Source of the DNA: Bacteroidota bacterium
Lineage (GTDB): Bacteria > Bacteroidota > Bacteroidia > Chitinophagales > Chitinophagaceae
Length of the DNA stretch: 51,388 bases
Reading direction: 5' to 3'
NCBI GenBank assembly: GCA_024640255.1
Contig: JAHEFI010000007.1
Span: 1-51,388 of the forward strand
Positions within the stretch are counted from its first letter, which is position 1. Each line of letters begins with the position of its first letter. Position numbers and translations under genes: made by a program. The notes under the pieces are model-generated. The model did not search any database, was not told the origin of the DNA, and saw only the letters and a list, made by a program, of their open reading frames with translations. Shown piece after piece: positions 16,041 to 25,034 of the stretch.

Positions 16041-17225
16041 ATGAAAAAATTAATCTTTCTTCTTGGGCTTGTTATTATTTGTAGTCATACGTATGCACAA
16101 TCCTCTACAAACATTTTACCTGGAGCCTATCAAATGGATCAATACCTACCCCTTTTACAAAATAAAAGAGTAGCCATATTTACCAATCATACGGCGATGC
16201 TAGGGCCTGTTCATTTAATTGACACACTAGTTAAGAGAGGTGTGCATATTCAAAAATTATTTACGCCAGAACATGGATTAAGAGGTACAGCTGATGCAGG
16301 AGAAAAAACAACAGACGGTATTGATCCAATTACAGGGATTAATATTGTTTCCTTGTATGGTAAAAAATATGGACCAAGTAATGAAGATTTAATTGATGTG
16401 GATGTAATGATTTTTGATATACAAGATGTAGGAGCAAGATTTTATACTTATATCTCTTCTCTACAATATTATATTGAAGCAGCGGCAGTCAATCAAAAAC
16501 AATTAATCATCTTAGATCGTCCCAACCCTAATGGGCATTATGTAGATGGGCCTGTTTTAGAAAAACCATTTAGCAGTTTTGTTGGCAAAATGCCCATTCC
16601 TACTGTTTATGGAATGACTATTGGAGAATATGGCAAAATGATTGTGGGTGAAGGTTGGATTCAAGGGCCTAGTCAGTTTATAGTTATCCCTTGTAAAAAC
16701 TACACGCATTCATCCATGTATACTTTTACCATTGCTCCTTCTCCTAATCTTCCAACAATGAATTCAATTTATTGGTATCCAACTACCTGTTTAATAGAAG
16801 GTACTGTACTAAGTGAAGGAAGAGGAACACCGCATGCATTTGCATATATTGGTCACCCTTCCATCAAAGGAAAAGATTTTCAATTTACTCCAGCTCCAAG
16901 ACAAGGTGCTATGAGTTCTAAATTATATGGACAAATTTGTTATGGCTGGGACTTAAGCAATCAACAAGCGCCTCATAATAAAATTGACTTAGCATTCATT
17001 AAAGAGATCTATGCTGCATTCCCACAAAAAGACAGCATTTTTATTCAACCAAAATCGGGCTTAGCTACTGATTTCTTTTTCAATAAACTAGCAGGCAATG
17101 CAAGCTTAATGGAACAATTAAAAGCAGATAAATCGGTTGAAGAAATCCGCGCTAGCTGGCAACCTGGATTAATTGCCTTTAAAAAAATTAGAAAAAAATA
17201 TTTACTCTATAAAGATTTCGAATAA
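16041..17225 (+). CDS. namZ: DUF1343 protein, probable exo-beta-N-acetylmuramidase (NamZ-like)
   Basis: The 394-residue exported protein has a signal peptide (MKKLIFLLGLVIICSHTYAQ). The mature part follows the DUF1343 pattern: KRVAIFTNHTAML, then LFTPEHGLRGTADAGE, VDVMIFDIQDVGARFYTYIS, IILDRPNPNGHYVDGPVL, MPIPTVYGMTIGEYGKM, SPNLPTMNSIYWYP and LIEGTVLSEGRGTPHAF. The characterised family member NamZ removes MurNAc from the non-reducing end of peptidoglycan fragments, so a role in wall recycling in the periplasm is inferred. Length fits the family (about 400). The start at 16041 is preferred over an upstream ATG at 15999 because that one lies inside the nadE terminator and would add residues before the signal peptide. 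A strong terminator follows. Confidence 0.88.
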   Translation: MKKLIFLLGLVIICSHTYAQSSTNILPGAYQMDQYLPLLQNKRVAIFTNHTAMLGPVHLIDTLVKRGVHIQKLFTPEHGLRGTADAGEKTTDGIDPITGINIVSLYGKKYGPSNEDLIDVDVMIFDIQDVGARFYTYISSLQYYIEAAAVNQKQLIILDRPNPNGHYVDGPVLEKPFSSFVGKMPIPTVYGMTIGEYGKMIVGEGWIQGPSQFIVIPCKNYTHSSMYTFTIAPSPNLPTMNSIYWYPTTCLIEGTVLSEGRGTPHAFAYIGHPSIKGKDFQFTPAPRQGAMSSKLYGQICYGWDLSNQQAPHNKIDLAFIKEIYAAFPQKDSIFIQPKSGLATDFFFNKLAGNASLMEQLKADKSVEEIRASWQPGLIAFKKIRKKYLLYKDFE

Positions 17226-17237
17226 GGAATCCATTAA

Positions 17238-17271
17238 TTAAAAAGGCCCCGAATCTTCGGGGCCTTTTTAA
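17238..17271. terminator. Bidirectional intrinsic terminator between namZ and the first BNR gene
   Basis: An almost perfect palindrome TTAAAAAGGCCCCGA / TCGGGGCCTTTTTAA, with a GC-rich centre and A/T tracts on both sides, lies between convergent genes ending at 17225 and 17288. Confidence 0.9.
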
Positions 17272-17287
17272 TGATCTCACGATATAC

Positions 17288-20200
17288 TTAGTTACCTATA
17301 ATAGGTATCGCTAATTGATGTACTTTATCATTTAAAGCCTTTACGCTTTCTTTCTTAATAGTCTCGTACTTTTTCAATTGCTCATCTATTTGTTGCTTTA
17401 ATTCAATATAAGTTTCTTTAACTTGTTTGGTTGGAGCAACATAACCAGCAGCTGCTGATTCAAATACACCTGCAATTTTATCATCTAAACGAATAGGGAA
17501 GTTTAATACATCCTGTCCACTCTTCGCTTTTGTTTGATGCAATGCTTCTTCAATCTTTGTTAATGATTCAACAACTGCCTTTGCACTTGCTTGGAAACTT
17601 GAATCTTTTGTTTTCTTTTGAACTGCTGCAATTTGTGCTTTGATTTCTTTAGCACCTTTTAAAGTTTTCATGATCTCACTAAAGCTTCCTGAAACTTCTA
17701 ATAAAAATTGCTCTTGCGCTTTTAAATCTGCATTAGACACTTTAAAAGTAGGATCAGCAATTACTTCAAAAGGATAGGATACAACTTCTTTATCTATAGT
17801 TACTTTAGCAGTATACTTTCCTGGAGCAGCTAATACCGGACTAGTAGAACCATTCCATAAAATCAATCCAGCTTCAGGTTGCTCAATTTCTTTATGGTAT
17901 AAATTCCATGCAAATTGATTGAAGCCTTGCTCTACAGAAGGACCATCTTTGTCTTTTGAACTGTAAGTTCTAATGACTTTATTTTGATCATCCAAAATAG
18001 ATATTTCTACTTTAGTGCTATCATTTGTAGCAGCTAAATAATATTTCACTACTGCACCTTTTAAAGGATTCAAGCCCACATTAGCAGGAATACTTGCTGC
18101 AGCTCTTCTTCTTCTTCCACCCATTTGTGGAGGAACTCTGTAAGTATTCGCTACTGGGAATACCTTATTACCAGAAGTTGATTGGAATTGCTCTACTACA
18201 CTTAAATCATCCAATATATATAAGCTTCTACCTTGTGTTCCAACTATTAAATTATTATCACGAATTAATAAATCTGTAATTGGTGTCACTGGTAAGTTTA
18301 ATTGGAAAGGTTCCCAAGACTTACCATCATTGATAGATACATATAAACCATATTCAGTACCTGCAAATAATACACCTGCTTTCTTTGTACTTGCAACAAT
18401 CGCTCTAGTGAAATGCATTGGATCGATACCTGTAGTAATCTTCTCCCAAGTTTCACCATAATCGGTTGTTTTGTAGATATAAGGAGCAAAATCATCTAAT
18501 TTATATCTAGTACCAGCAAAATAAGCAGTTCCTTTTCTTAAAGGATCTACTTCTACTCTATTCCACATCATCCATTTTGGAGCATCTTTTGGAGTTACAT
18601 TTTTCCAGTTAGCGCCACCATCCTTGCTAACACTTATTACGCCATCATCACTACCTGTCCATAATAAATCTTTTTCTAATGGAGATTCAGCAGCAGTAAA
18701 AATGGTACAATAGTATTCTACACTTGTATTGTCTTGTGTAATTGGACCACCAGAACTTTTTTGTTTTGATTTATCATCTGTTGTTAAATCTGGAGAAAGT
18801 TTAGTCCAACTAGCTCCTTCATTTTCAGTAGAGAATAAATGATTTCCCGCCGTATATAATTTTTTAGGATTATGAGGAGAGAAGAAAATAGGATGGTTCC
18901 ATTGGAAACGATATTTCATCGCTTCTGCACCAGCACCCATTGGATTATCAGGCCATACATTGATTACTCTATTTTCGCCAGTCTTATGATCAAATCTAGT
19001 AATTAAACCACCATAAGATCCACCATATACAATGTCTGGATTATTAGGATCAGCAACAATATAACCACTTTCACCACCTGCAGTTACTTCAAAATCAGAT
19101 TCACCTATAAATGAACCATAGGTGCTTGATTTAATTCTGAATGCTGTATTATCTTGTTGAGCAGCTAATACTCTATAAGGAAAACTATTGTCTGTACTTA
19201 AACGATATACTTGAACGGTTGGTTGGTTCATCACTGTACTCCAGGTTTTTGTACCATCTAAACTTACTTGCGCACCACCATCATCAGAAACAATCATTCT
19301 CTTTGGATTTTTTGGATCAATCCATAAATCATGATGATCTCCATGAGGTGTTGGAACTGCTTTAAAGTTTCTACCGCCATCTGTTGAAACCATAAAGTTT
19401 ACATTGGGACAGTATACCTTATTTTCGTCTGTTGGATCAACAAATACTTTTGTGTAATACCAAGCTCTTTGGCGAATATTATTATCACTACAAACTAATT
19501 CCCAAGATTTCCCTGCATCATCTGACATAAATAAACCACCGTCTTTGTTTTCAATCAAAGCATATAATTTATCAGTATTAGATTTAGCAATACCAATTCC
19601 TACAATTCCCCAAACACCTTTAGGTAAACCTTTTGCAGCTTTAATATTAGTCCATGTTTCACCACCATCTGTACTCTTATACATACCTGAACCTTCTCCA
19701 CCACTTTCTAAACTGTATGGTGTTCTAATTAATTGCCATGTGCCTGCATATAAAACATCAGGATTACTTGGATCAATAATTAAATCACTTGCACCAGTTT
19801 GAGGATTTACATATAAAACTTTCTTCCAGGTAGTTCCACCATCAGTGCTTTTATATACACCTCTATTTTCATTAGGTCCAAATAAATGTCCCATCACAGC
19901 CGCCCAAACAATATCCGGGTTTTTAGGATGTACAATCATTCTTACAATATGACGACCTTCTTTTAAACCAATATTCTTCCATGTCTTACCATCGTCTGTA
20001 GATTTCCATGCACCTTCTAAACCTTCACTCACATTACCACGCATAGTATTCTCTCCTTCACCTACATAAATGATAGATTCATTTGATGGCGCAATAGCAA
20101 TAGCACCAATCGTTCCGCCAAAAGAACCATCAGAAATATTTTTCCAATTAGCACCAGCGTCGGTAGATTTCCAAACGCCACCACCAGTAGAACCCATAAA

Positions 20201-20410
20201 GAATGTATTGGGTTCAGAATAAGAGCCAACACCAGCAGCAGCTCTTCCACCTCTGAATGGTCCAATTAATCTAAAGTTTTGAGCTTTAATGATTGGATCC
20301 TGCGTAATACTCGCAGCTTGGACAGGTGCTGCGGTTTTTTTCTTTTGTGCCATTACTCCAGTTGTACAAGCAACAACCATTAGTAATACAATTGCAATCG
20401 TTTTTTTCAT
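17288..20410 (-). CDS. Exported BNR/Asp-box beta-propeller protein (VPS10/sortilin-like), copy 1
   Basis: The 1040-residue protein has an N-terminal signal sequence ending VMAQ; a VVAC just before it could alternatively be read as a weak lipobox. The first 730 residues or so hold at least ten Asp-box repeats (S-x-D-x-G-x-x-W), for example KSTDAGANWKN, KSTDDGKTWKN, KSTDGGETWTN, VSKDGGANWKN and KTTDYGETWEK, forming two sortilin-like propellers. A short Arg-rich loop (GGRRRRAAA) then leads to an Ig-like segment and a C-terminal helical region. No catalytic residues or type IX sorting domain are visible. The function is unknown; binding of protein or glycan ligands is the usual guess. The ATG at 20410 is chosen because a TTG further upstream lies within the terminator of the preceding gene. 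Confidence 0.85.
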   Translation of the reverse strand: MKKTIAIVLLMVVACTTGVMAQKKKTAAPVQAASITQDPIIKAQNFRLIGPFRGGRAAAGVGSYSEPNTFFMGSTGGGVWKSTDAGANWKNISDGSFGGTIGAIAIAPSNESIIYVGEGENTMRGNVSEGLEGAWKSTDDGKTWKNIGLKEGRHIVRMIVHPKNPDIVWAAVMGHLFGPNENRGVYKSTDGGTTWKKVLYVNPQTGASDLIIDPSNPDVLYAGTWQLIRTPYSLESGGEGSGMYKSTDGGETWTNIKAAKGLPKGVWGIVGIGIAKSNTDKLYALIENKDGGLFMSDDAGKSWELVCSDNNIRQRAWYYTKVFVDPTDENKVYCPNVNFMVSTDGGRNFKAVPTPHGDHHDLWIDPKNPKRMIVSDDGGAQVSLDGTKTWSTVMNQPTVQVYRLSTDNSFPYRVLAAQQDNTAFRIKSSTYGSFIGESDFEVTAGGESGYIVADPNNPDIVYGGSYGGLITRFDHKTGENRVINVWPDNPMGAGAEAMKYRFQWNHPIFFSPHNPKKLYTAGNHLFSTENEGASWTKLSPDLTTDDKSKQKSSGGPITQDNTSVEYYCTIFTAAESPLEKDLLWTGSDDGVISVSKDGGANWKNVTPKDAPKWMMWNRVEVDPLRKGTAYFAGTRYKLDDFAPYIYKTTDYGETWEKITTGIDPMHFTRAIVASTKKAGVLFAGTEYGLYVSINDGKSWEPFQLNLPVTPITDLLIRDNNLIVGTQGRSLYILDDLSVVEQFQSTSGNKVFPVANTYRVPPQMGGRRRRAAASIPANVGLNPLKGAVVKYYLAATNDSTKVEISILDDQNKVIRTYSSKDKDGPSVEQGFNQFAWNLYHKEIEQPEAGLILWNGSTSPVLAAPGKYTAKVTIDKEVVSYPFEVIADPTFKVSNADLKAQEQFLLEVSGSFSEIMKTLKGAKEIKAQIAAVQKKTKDSSFQASAKAVVESLTKIEEALHQTKAKSGQDVLNFPIRLDDKIAGVFESAAAGYVAPTKQVKETYIELKQQIDEQLKKYETIKKESVKALNDKVHQLAIPIIGN

Positions 20411-20426
20411 ACTATTTGATTTTAAC

Positions 20427-20454
20427 AAAATGAGTCTCCGAAGAGACTCATTTT
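20427..20454 (-). terminator. Intrinsic terminator between the two BNR genes
   Basis: A perfect 12-bp stem AAAATGAGTCTC (20427-20438) / GAGACTCATTTT (20443-20454) has a 4-nt loop, which reads TTCG on the coding (minus) strand. It starts 6 nt after the stop of BNR copy 2 and ends 16 nt before the start of copy 1. The symmetric A/T tracts allow function on either strand. Confidence 0.88.
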
Positions 20455-20460
20455 TTCTAC

Positions 20461-23400
20461 TTATTTAATTACTTCAACGTCTTTGAATTTCTTAATAGGT
20501 GTTGACTCTACTAACTTTCTAAACTCAGCCCAATCTTTTTCAAAGAAGGCATTTACTTTAGTAGCAACTCCATCAGCAGCTAGTTTTGCAGCAGCAATCG
20601 CAGCTTCTTCTTGTTCACCAGGAGCAGTATTCTTACCCATGATTAACATGCTAGCATTTCTAATAACACCAATTGGTGTAATAACAGGCACGGTACCATA
20701 ACCTTGTTTCTCTTGTTTCTTGCCCATCATGTATTCTCTTAAACCTTTCACTTTTTCCGTAATGGCTTTATGTGTTTTGTTTAAAGTATCTACACCTTTA
20801 TCTTTTTTATCTTTCCATTCTGCTTTCAATGAAGCCAATACTGCTTCTGCATCTTCTACTAAATCTAATGCAGCATTGTATTTATCATTAATAGGTTGTA
20901 GTTTTTCTAAAGCAGCATCTTGTGCTAATACTACTTCATTCTTCACTGGCAATCTTGGATCGTCTTTAACTTCCACCCAAACAGAATCTTTGTTATTACC
21001 TGCAGTCACAACAAATTTGTATTTACCAGCTAGAACATCTCTTCCTGTAAACTCTTTATCATCTTCGTTAGCAGCTGCACCGCCACCCTCTTCGTCAAAC
21101 ATTCTTCTTCCGCCACCGCCAGTTTTTGGAGCACCAGCAGCACGCTTACCTTTTTGTTCAAATCCCCAATAATTTCTATTTAATCCAGAATCTACTTTAA
21201 AAGTTAGATTACGAATTACTTGATCATTGATATCCTTAATTTGAACTTTTACTTTTTTAGTACTATCTGTTAAATAAACAGTGAGTGGTAATCCTGAAGG
21301 TTTGTTAGGAGCATCCCACATTCCCCAAGTACTCCACTCGTAAGGAGAATTTTTCATTGATAAATTATAAGATGCAGGTGGAGCACTTACAAAGAACTTG
21401 TTTTGCTCACCTTTTGTAGCTGCTAATTTTCTTAGAGGTCTAATATCATCTAATATCCATAAACTTCTACCAAATGTAGCAATGGCTAAATCGGCTTCTC
21501 TATCTTGAATAGCAAAATCATAAGTAGACACAGATGGATAACCATTTTTCCATTGTTGGAAGTTTACGCCATTATCCAAGCTTACATAAAATCCTTGCTC
21601 AGTTCCTACAAAAATTAAATTAGGCTCAACTGGATCTTGTAATACAGATAAAGCATATCCTGTAACTTTTTTAGCATCTACTATATTGGTCCATGTTTTT
21701 CCACCGTCTAAAGATCTAAAGATATAAGGTGCAAAATCACCTTGTCTATAATTATTAGCAATTACAAAAACCTCATTCGCATTGTAGCTAGAAGTTCTGA
21801 TTTGAGGAATCCATGCACCTTTTGGTAAACCAGTAATATTTGCAGTTAAATCTGTCCAAGTATTTCCTCCATTAGAAGTTACTTGAACCTTACCATCATC
21901 TGTACCAATATAAATTAAGTCTTTTTGAACAGCACTTGGCGCAATACAAATTATAGTACAATAATTTTCAGCACCAGTAATATCAATACTTAATCCACCA
22001 TTATTTGTTTGATCAATTTTTGCACTATCATTCGTCGTTAAATCTGGAGAAATGACTTTCCATCCTGCACCTTTATTGGTACTCTTATGTAAAAACTGAG
22101 ATCCAAAATAAATTGTTTTTTTATCAAATGGATCTTGTGCAATAGCAGCATTCCAGTTAAATCTTAATAAGGTTTTTGCATCTGGAGCTGGAGGTTTGAT
22201 ATAAGAAGATTCACCTGTTTGTGTATTGTATCTTCCTACAGAACCACCTTGACTCATAGCATATACCCAATTTGCATCTTCTGCATCTGGCATTACATCA
22301 AAACCATCCCCACCCCATAAATTATCCCAATCAAAATTTCTAATACCACTTTTAGTTGTAGTATAAGCTGGTCCTCTCCAAGATCCATTGTCTTGCATAC
22401 CTCCCATTACATGATATGGAATTTCATTATCTACATTTATATGATAAAATTGTCCCACTGGAATTTTTTCATCAAACATCCAAGTCTTACCACCATCTCT
22501 TGTAATACCAATACCACCATCGTTTCCGTCCACCATATATTTATTATCGGTTGGATGAATCCAAAATGCATGGTGATCAGGGTGAATACCACTGTAAGGA
22601 ATAATGGTTTCAAAACTCTTACCACCATCAATACTTTTTTGAACAGTTTGACTGATATACCATAAAGTATTTTCATTTAAAGGATCACAAATAATATCTT
22701 GGAAGTAGAATGGTCTATTATCTACAATTGATTTTTGTCCATTCACCATTTTCCAAGAATAACCACCATCATCACTTTTATATAAGCCACTCTTAGTAGA
22801 TTCAATTAAAGCATACACTCTGTTTGGATTAGATCTGCTTATAGTAATACCTACTCTACCTAAATTTCCTTCTGGTAATCCATGCTCCTTTCCTAATTTG
22901 ATAAAGTTTTTACCACCATCAATAGTCATATACAATCCACTTCCTTTACCACCACTTTCTAAATGATAAGGATTTCTATAATGATGCCACATGGCAACAA
23001 ATAATTTATTAGGATTAGATGGATCCATAATCATATCACCAGGACCTGTAGTGTCATTGGTATATAAAATTTGATTCCAAGTTTCACCCCCATCTGTTGT
23101 TTTAAATACACCTCTGTTTTTGCTTTGTCCATAAGGATTTCCAATGGCACCAGCATACACTGTATTTGGATTGGTTGGATCTATAATCACACGATGGATA
23201 TTTCTAGTTTGTTCTAAACCCATACGCTTCCATGTTCTACCTGCATCCATTGTTTTATAAATACCTTCACCAATGCTAATAGAGTTTCTTGGATTTCCTT
23301 CACCAGTTCCAACCCAAACCACACTTGGATTAGATTGCTGAATGGCTAATGAACCAATATTCATAATAGGTTGTTCCTCAAACAAAGGAGTCCAACTAAC

Positions 23401-23670
23401 ACCACTATTATTGGTTTTCCAAACACCACCAGATGCAGCTCCAATCCAAATATTATTAGGACTATTCACTTCCACATCGATCGTTGTTACACGACCACTC
23501 ATAGAAGCAGGTCCAATATTTCTTGGCTTCCAATTTTTAAAAGCTTTATTAATGTCTATTTTCTCTACACTCACAACTGGAGCAGGAGTTTTTTTAGACT
23601 TTTGTGCATTTGCTTCTCCAATAGTCAAAAGGGGAGCAGCCAAAATGGTACCTAATAGAATAATTCGCAT
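20461..23670 (-). CDS. Exported BNR/Asp-box beta-propeller protein (VPS10/sortilin-like), copy 2
   Basis: The 1069-residue protein is a paralogue of the next gene downstream. It has a signal peptide (MRIILLGTILAAPLLTIGEANAQ), then WKPRNIGPASMSGRVTTIDV and repeated Asp boxes such as KTNNSGVSWTP, KTMDAGRTWKR, KTTDGGETWNQ, VTSNGGNTWTD and RSLDGGKTWTN. The order of blades matches copy 1, including the shared stretch PYHLESGGKGSGLY versus PYSLESGGEGSGMY. Between the propellers and the C-terminal part lies a low-complexity Gly/Ala/acidic loop (GAPKTGGGGRRMFDEEGGG). The C-terminus is helical and charged with no type IX sorting signal. It probably acts in the periplasm or at the outer surface; the ligand is unknown. 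The pair arose by tandem duplication but is separated by a terminator. Confidence 0.85.
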   Translation of the reverse strand: MRIILLGTILAAPLLTIGEANAQKSKKTPAPVVSVEKIDINKAFKNWKPRNIGPASMSGRVTTIDVEVNSPNNIWIGAASGGVWKTNNSGVSWTPLFEEQPIMNIGSLAIQQSNPSVVWVGTGEGNPRNSISIGEGIYKTMDAGRTWKRMGLEQTRNIHRVIIDPTNPNTVYAGAIGNPYGQSKNRGVFKTTDGGETWNQILYTNDTTGPGDMIMDPSNPNKLFVAMWHHYRNPYHLESGGKGSGLYMTIDGGKNFIKLGKEHGLPEGNLGRVGITISRSNPNRVYALIESTKSGLYKSDDGGYSWKMVNGQKSIVDNRPFYFQDIICDPLNENTLWYISQTVQKSIDGGKSFETIIPYSGIHPDHHAFWIHPTDNKYMVDGNDGGIGITRDGGKTWMFDEKIPVGQFYHINVDNEIPYHVMGGMQDNGSWRGPAYTTTKSGIRNFDWDNLWGGDGFDVMPDAEDANWVYAMSQGGSVGRYNTQTGESSYIKPPAPDAKTLLRFNWNAAIAQDPFDKKTIYFGSQFLHKSTNKGAGWKVISPDLTTNDSAKIDQTNNGGLSIDITGAENYCTIICIAPSAVQKDLIYIGTDDGKVQVTSNGGNTWTDLTANITGLPKGAWIPQIRTSSYNANEVFVIANNYRQGDFAPYIFRSLDGGKTWTNIVDAKKVTGYALSVLQDPVEPNLIFVGTEQGFYVSLDNGVNFQQWKNGYPSVSTYDFAIQDREADLAIATFGRSLWILDDIRPLRKLAATKGEQNKFFVSAPPASYNLSMKNSPYEWSTWGMWDAPNKPSGLPLTVYLTDSTKKVKVQIKDINDQVIRNLTFKVDSGLNRNYWGFEQKGKRAAGAPKTGGGGRRMFDEEGGGAAANEDDKEFTGRDVLAGKYKFVVTAGNNKDSVWVEVKDDPRLPVKNEVVLAQDAALEKLQPINDKYNAALDLVEDAEAVLASLKAEWKDKKDKGVDTLNKTHKAITEKVKGLREYMMGKKQEKQGYGTVPVITPIGVIRNASMLIMGKNTAPGEQEEAAIAAAKLAADGVATKVNAFFEKDWAEFRKLVESTPIKKFKDVEVIK

Positions 23671-23672
23671 GT

Positions 23673-23713
23673 GCTTAGATTATTTACTAATTTAAAATAA
23701 TGAGTATCTAAGC
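23673..23713. repeat. Inverted repeat just upstream of BNR copy 2
   Basis: GCTTAGAT (23673-23680) is repeated in inverse as ATCTAAGC (23706-23713) with a 25-nt AT-rich spacer, 2 nt from the start codon of the gene. It could be a 5' leader hairpin or an operator. An 8-bp match in AT-rich DNA may also be chance. Confidence 0.4.
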
Positions 23714-23762
23714 TACTTAATTTTTAGTCAAAAAAGCAGGAAAAATGACCAGCGATATAGAT

Positions 23763-24938
23763 TTATAATCTTTCAATGATACCAGCAATTCCCTGTCCAC
23801 CTCCTACACAGGCTGTGACAATGCCATATTGCTTGTTTAATCTTTGTAAGTCATTGATTATCTGTACAGTAAGTTTTGATCCGGTACAACCCAAAGGATG
23901 GCCTAAAGCGATGGCACCCCCATTGATATTTACTTTCTGAGGGTCTAATTCTAAGGCTCTTATAACGGCTAAAGATTGAGAGGCAAAGGCCTCATTTAAC
24001 TCGAAAAGGTCTATTTGATCTAGATTCATCCCAGCTTGCTTCAACACTTTTGGAACCGCTTCCACTGGTCCAATACCCATAATTCTAGGATGCACCCCTG
24101 CGCTAGCACAATTTACCAATCTACCAATAGGTTGTAAACCTAAAGATTTCATTAAAGATTCACTCATCACCATCACAAAACTTGCCCCATCTGAAGTTTG
24201 AGAAGAATTACCCGCTGTAACAGAACCCTTCATTGCAAAAGCGGGTTTTAATTTTGCTAATGCTTCTAAAGTTGTATCAGCTCTTACACCTTCGTCTGTA
24301 TCAACAATAAAAGAACGAGTTGCTTTTTTATTTTTTTCGTTGATATAATTTTCTTGCACTTCAATTGGTAAGATTCCATTTTTGAAATAACCATTATCAA
24401 TAGCAGCTTTTGCTTTCTGATGGGAAGCCAATGCAAATGCATCTTGATCTTCTCTACTAATATTAAATTCATTCGCAACTGCTTCTGCAGTTAAGCCCAT
24501 GGATAAATAATAGTCAGGATCTTGTTCTGCTATAGAGTAAGCTGGGACTGTCTTCCAGCCTGCAGTTGGTACCATACTCATGGATTCAGTTCCACCAGCA
24601 ATAATACAATCTGCCATACCAGTTCTAATTTTTGCAGTGGCCATTGCAATACTTTCTAATCCACTTGCACAATATCTATTTATAGTAATACCTGGCACTT
24701 CAATACCTAATGCTTTTGCAGAAATCATTCTTCCAAATTGCAAACCTTGTTCTGCTTCTGGTACCGCATTTCCTACAATTACATCATCCACTAATTTATG
24801 ATCCAACATCGGAAGCGATTTCATTAACCCTTTGATCACTTCAATAGCTAATTCATCAGAACGCATAAATCTAAATCCACCTTTCTTACTTTTTGTAATA
24901 GCTGTTCTAAATCCAGCAACGATATAAGCTTCTTGCAT
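23763..24938 (-). CDS. Thiolase (acetyl-CoA C-acyltransferase)
   Basis: The 391-residue thiolase has all catalytic residues: nucleophile Cys90 in NRYCASGLES, the His of GGAIALGHPLGCTGSK, and the second Cys377 in TACVGGGQG. It should cleave 3-ketoacyl-CoA (beta-oxidation) or condense acetyl-CoA; length and the ELNEAFA-type motif (LFELNEAFASQSLAV) do not decide between FadA- and AtoB-like use. No FadB-like partner is adjacent. The start at 24938 gives the canonical MQEAYIVAGFRTAITK. An extension of 23 codons upstream has no family similarity. The gene is divergent from pyrD (96 bp between starts). A TACTTTTA element in the upstream region is a weak -7 candidate. Confidence 0.92.
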   Translation of the reverse strand: MQEAYIVAGFRTAITKSKKGGFRFMRSDELAIEVIKGLMKSLPMLDHKLVDDVIVGNAVPEAEQGLQFGRMISAKALGIEVPGITINRYCASGLESIAMATAKIRTGMADCIIAGGTESMSMVPTAGWKTVPAYSIAEQDPDYYLSMGLTAEAVANEFNISREDQDAFALASHQKAKAAIDNGYFKNGILPIEVQENYINEKNKKATRSFIVDTDEGVRADTTLEALAKLKPAFAMKGSVTAGNSSQTSDGASFVMVMSESLMKSLGLQPIGRLVNCASAGVHPRIMGIGPVEAVPKVLKQAGMNLDQIDLFELNEAFASQSLAVIRALELDPQKVNINGGAIALGHPLGCTGSKLTVQIINDLQRLNKQYGIVTACVGGGQGIAGIIERL

Positions 24939-25022
24939 AAAATGATTTTTTATAAAGACTAATTCCAGCCTAAAAGTAGTCAATTTTTCAAAAGGTTGTT
25001 TATGCAACTAAATATTTCATTG

Positions 25023-25030
25023 TAAATTTG
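25023..25030 (+). promoter_or_regulatory. -7 promoter element of pyrD
   Basis: TAAATTTG is an exact TAnnTTTG match ending 4 nt before the pyrD ATG, predicting transcription from the start codon itself. The nearest TTG upstream is 24 nt away, longer than the usual spacing. Confidence 0.6.
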
Positions 25031-25034
25031 ACCC

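Noticed and set aside
20411..20428. TTG start for BNR copy 1.
   Set aside because: It lies inside the terminator hairpin of the preceding gene; the ATG at 20410 gives a normal signal peptide.
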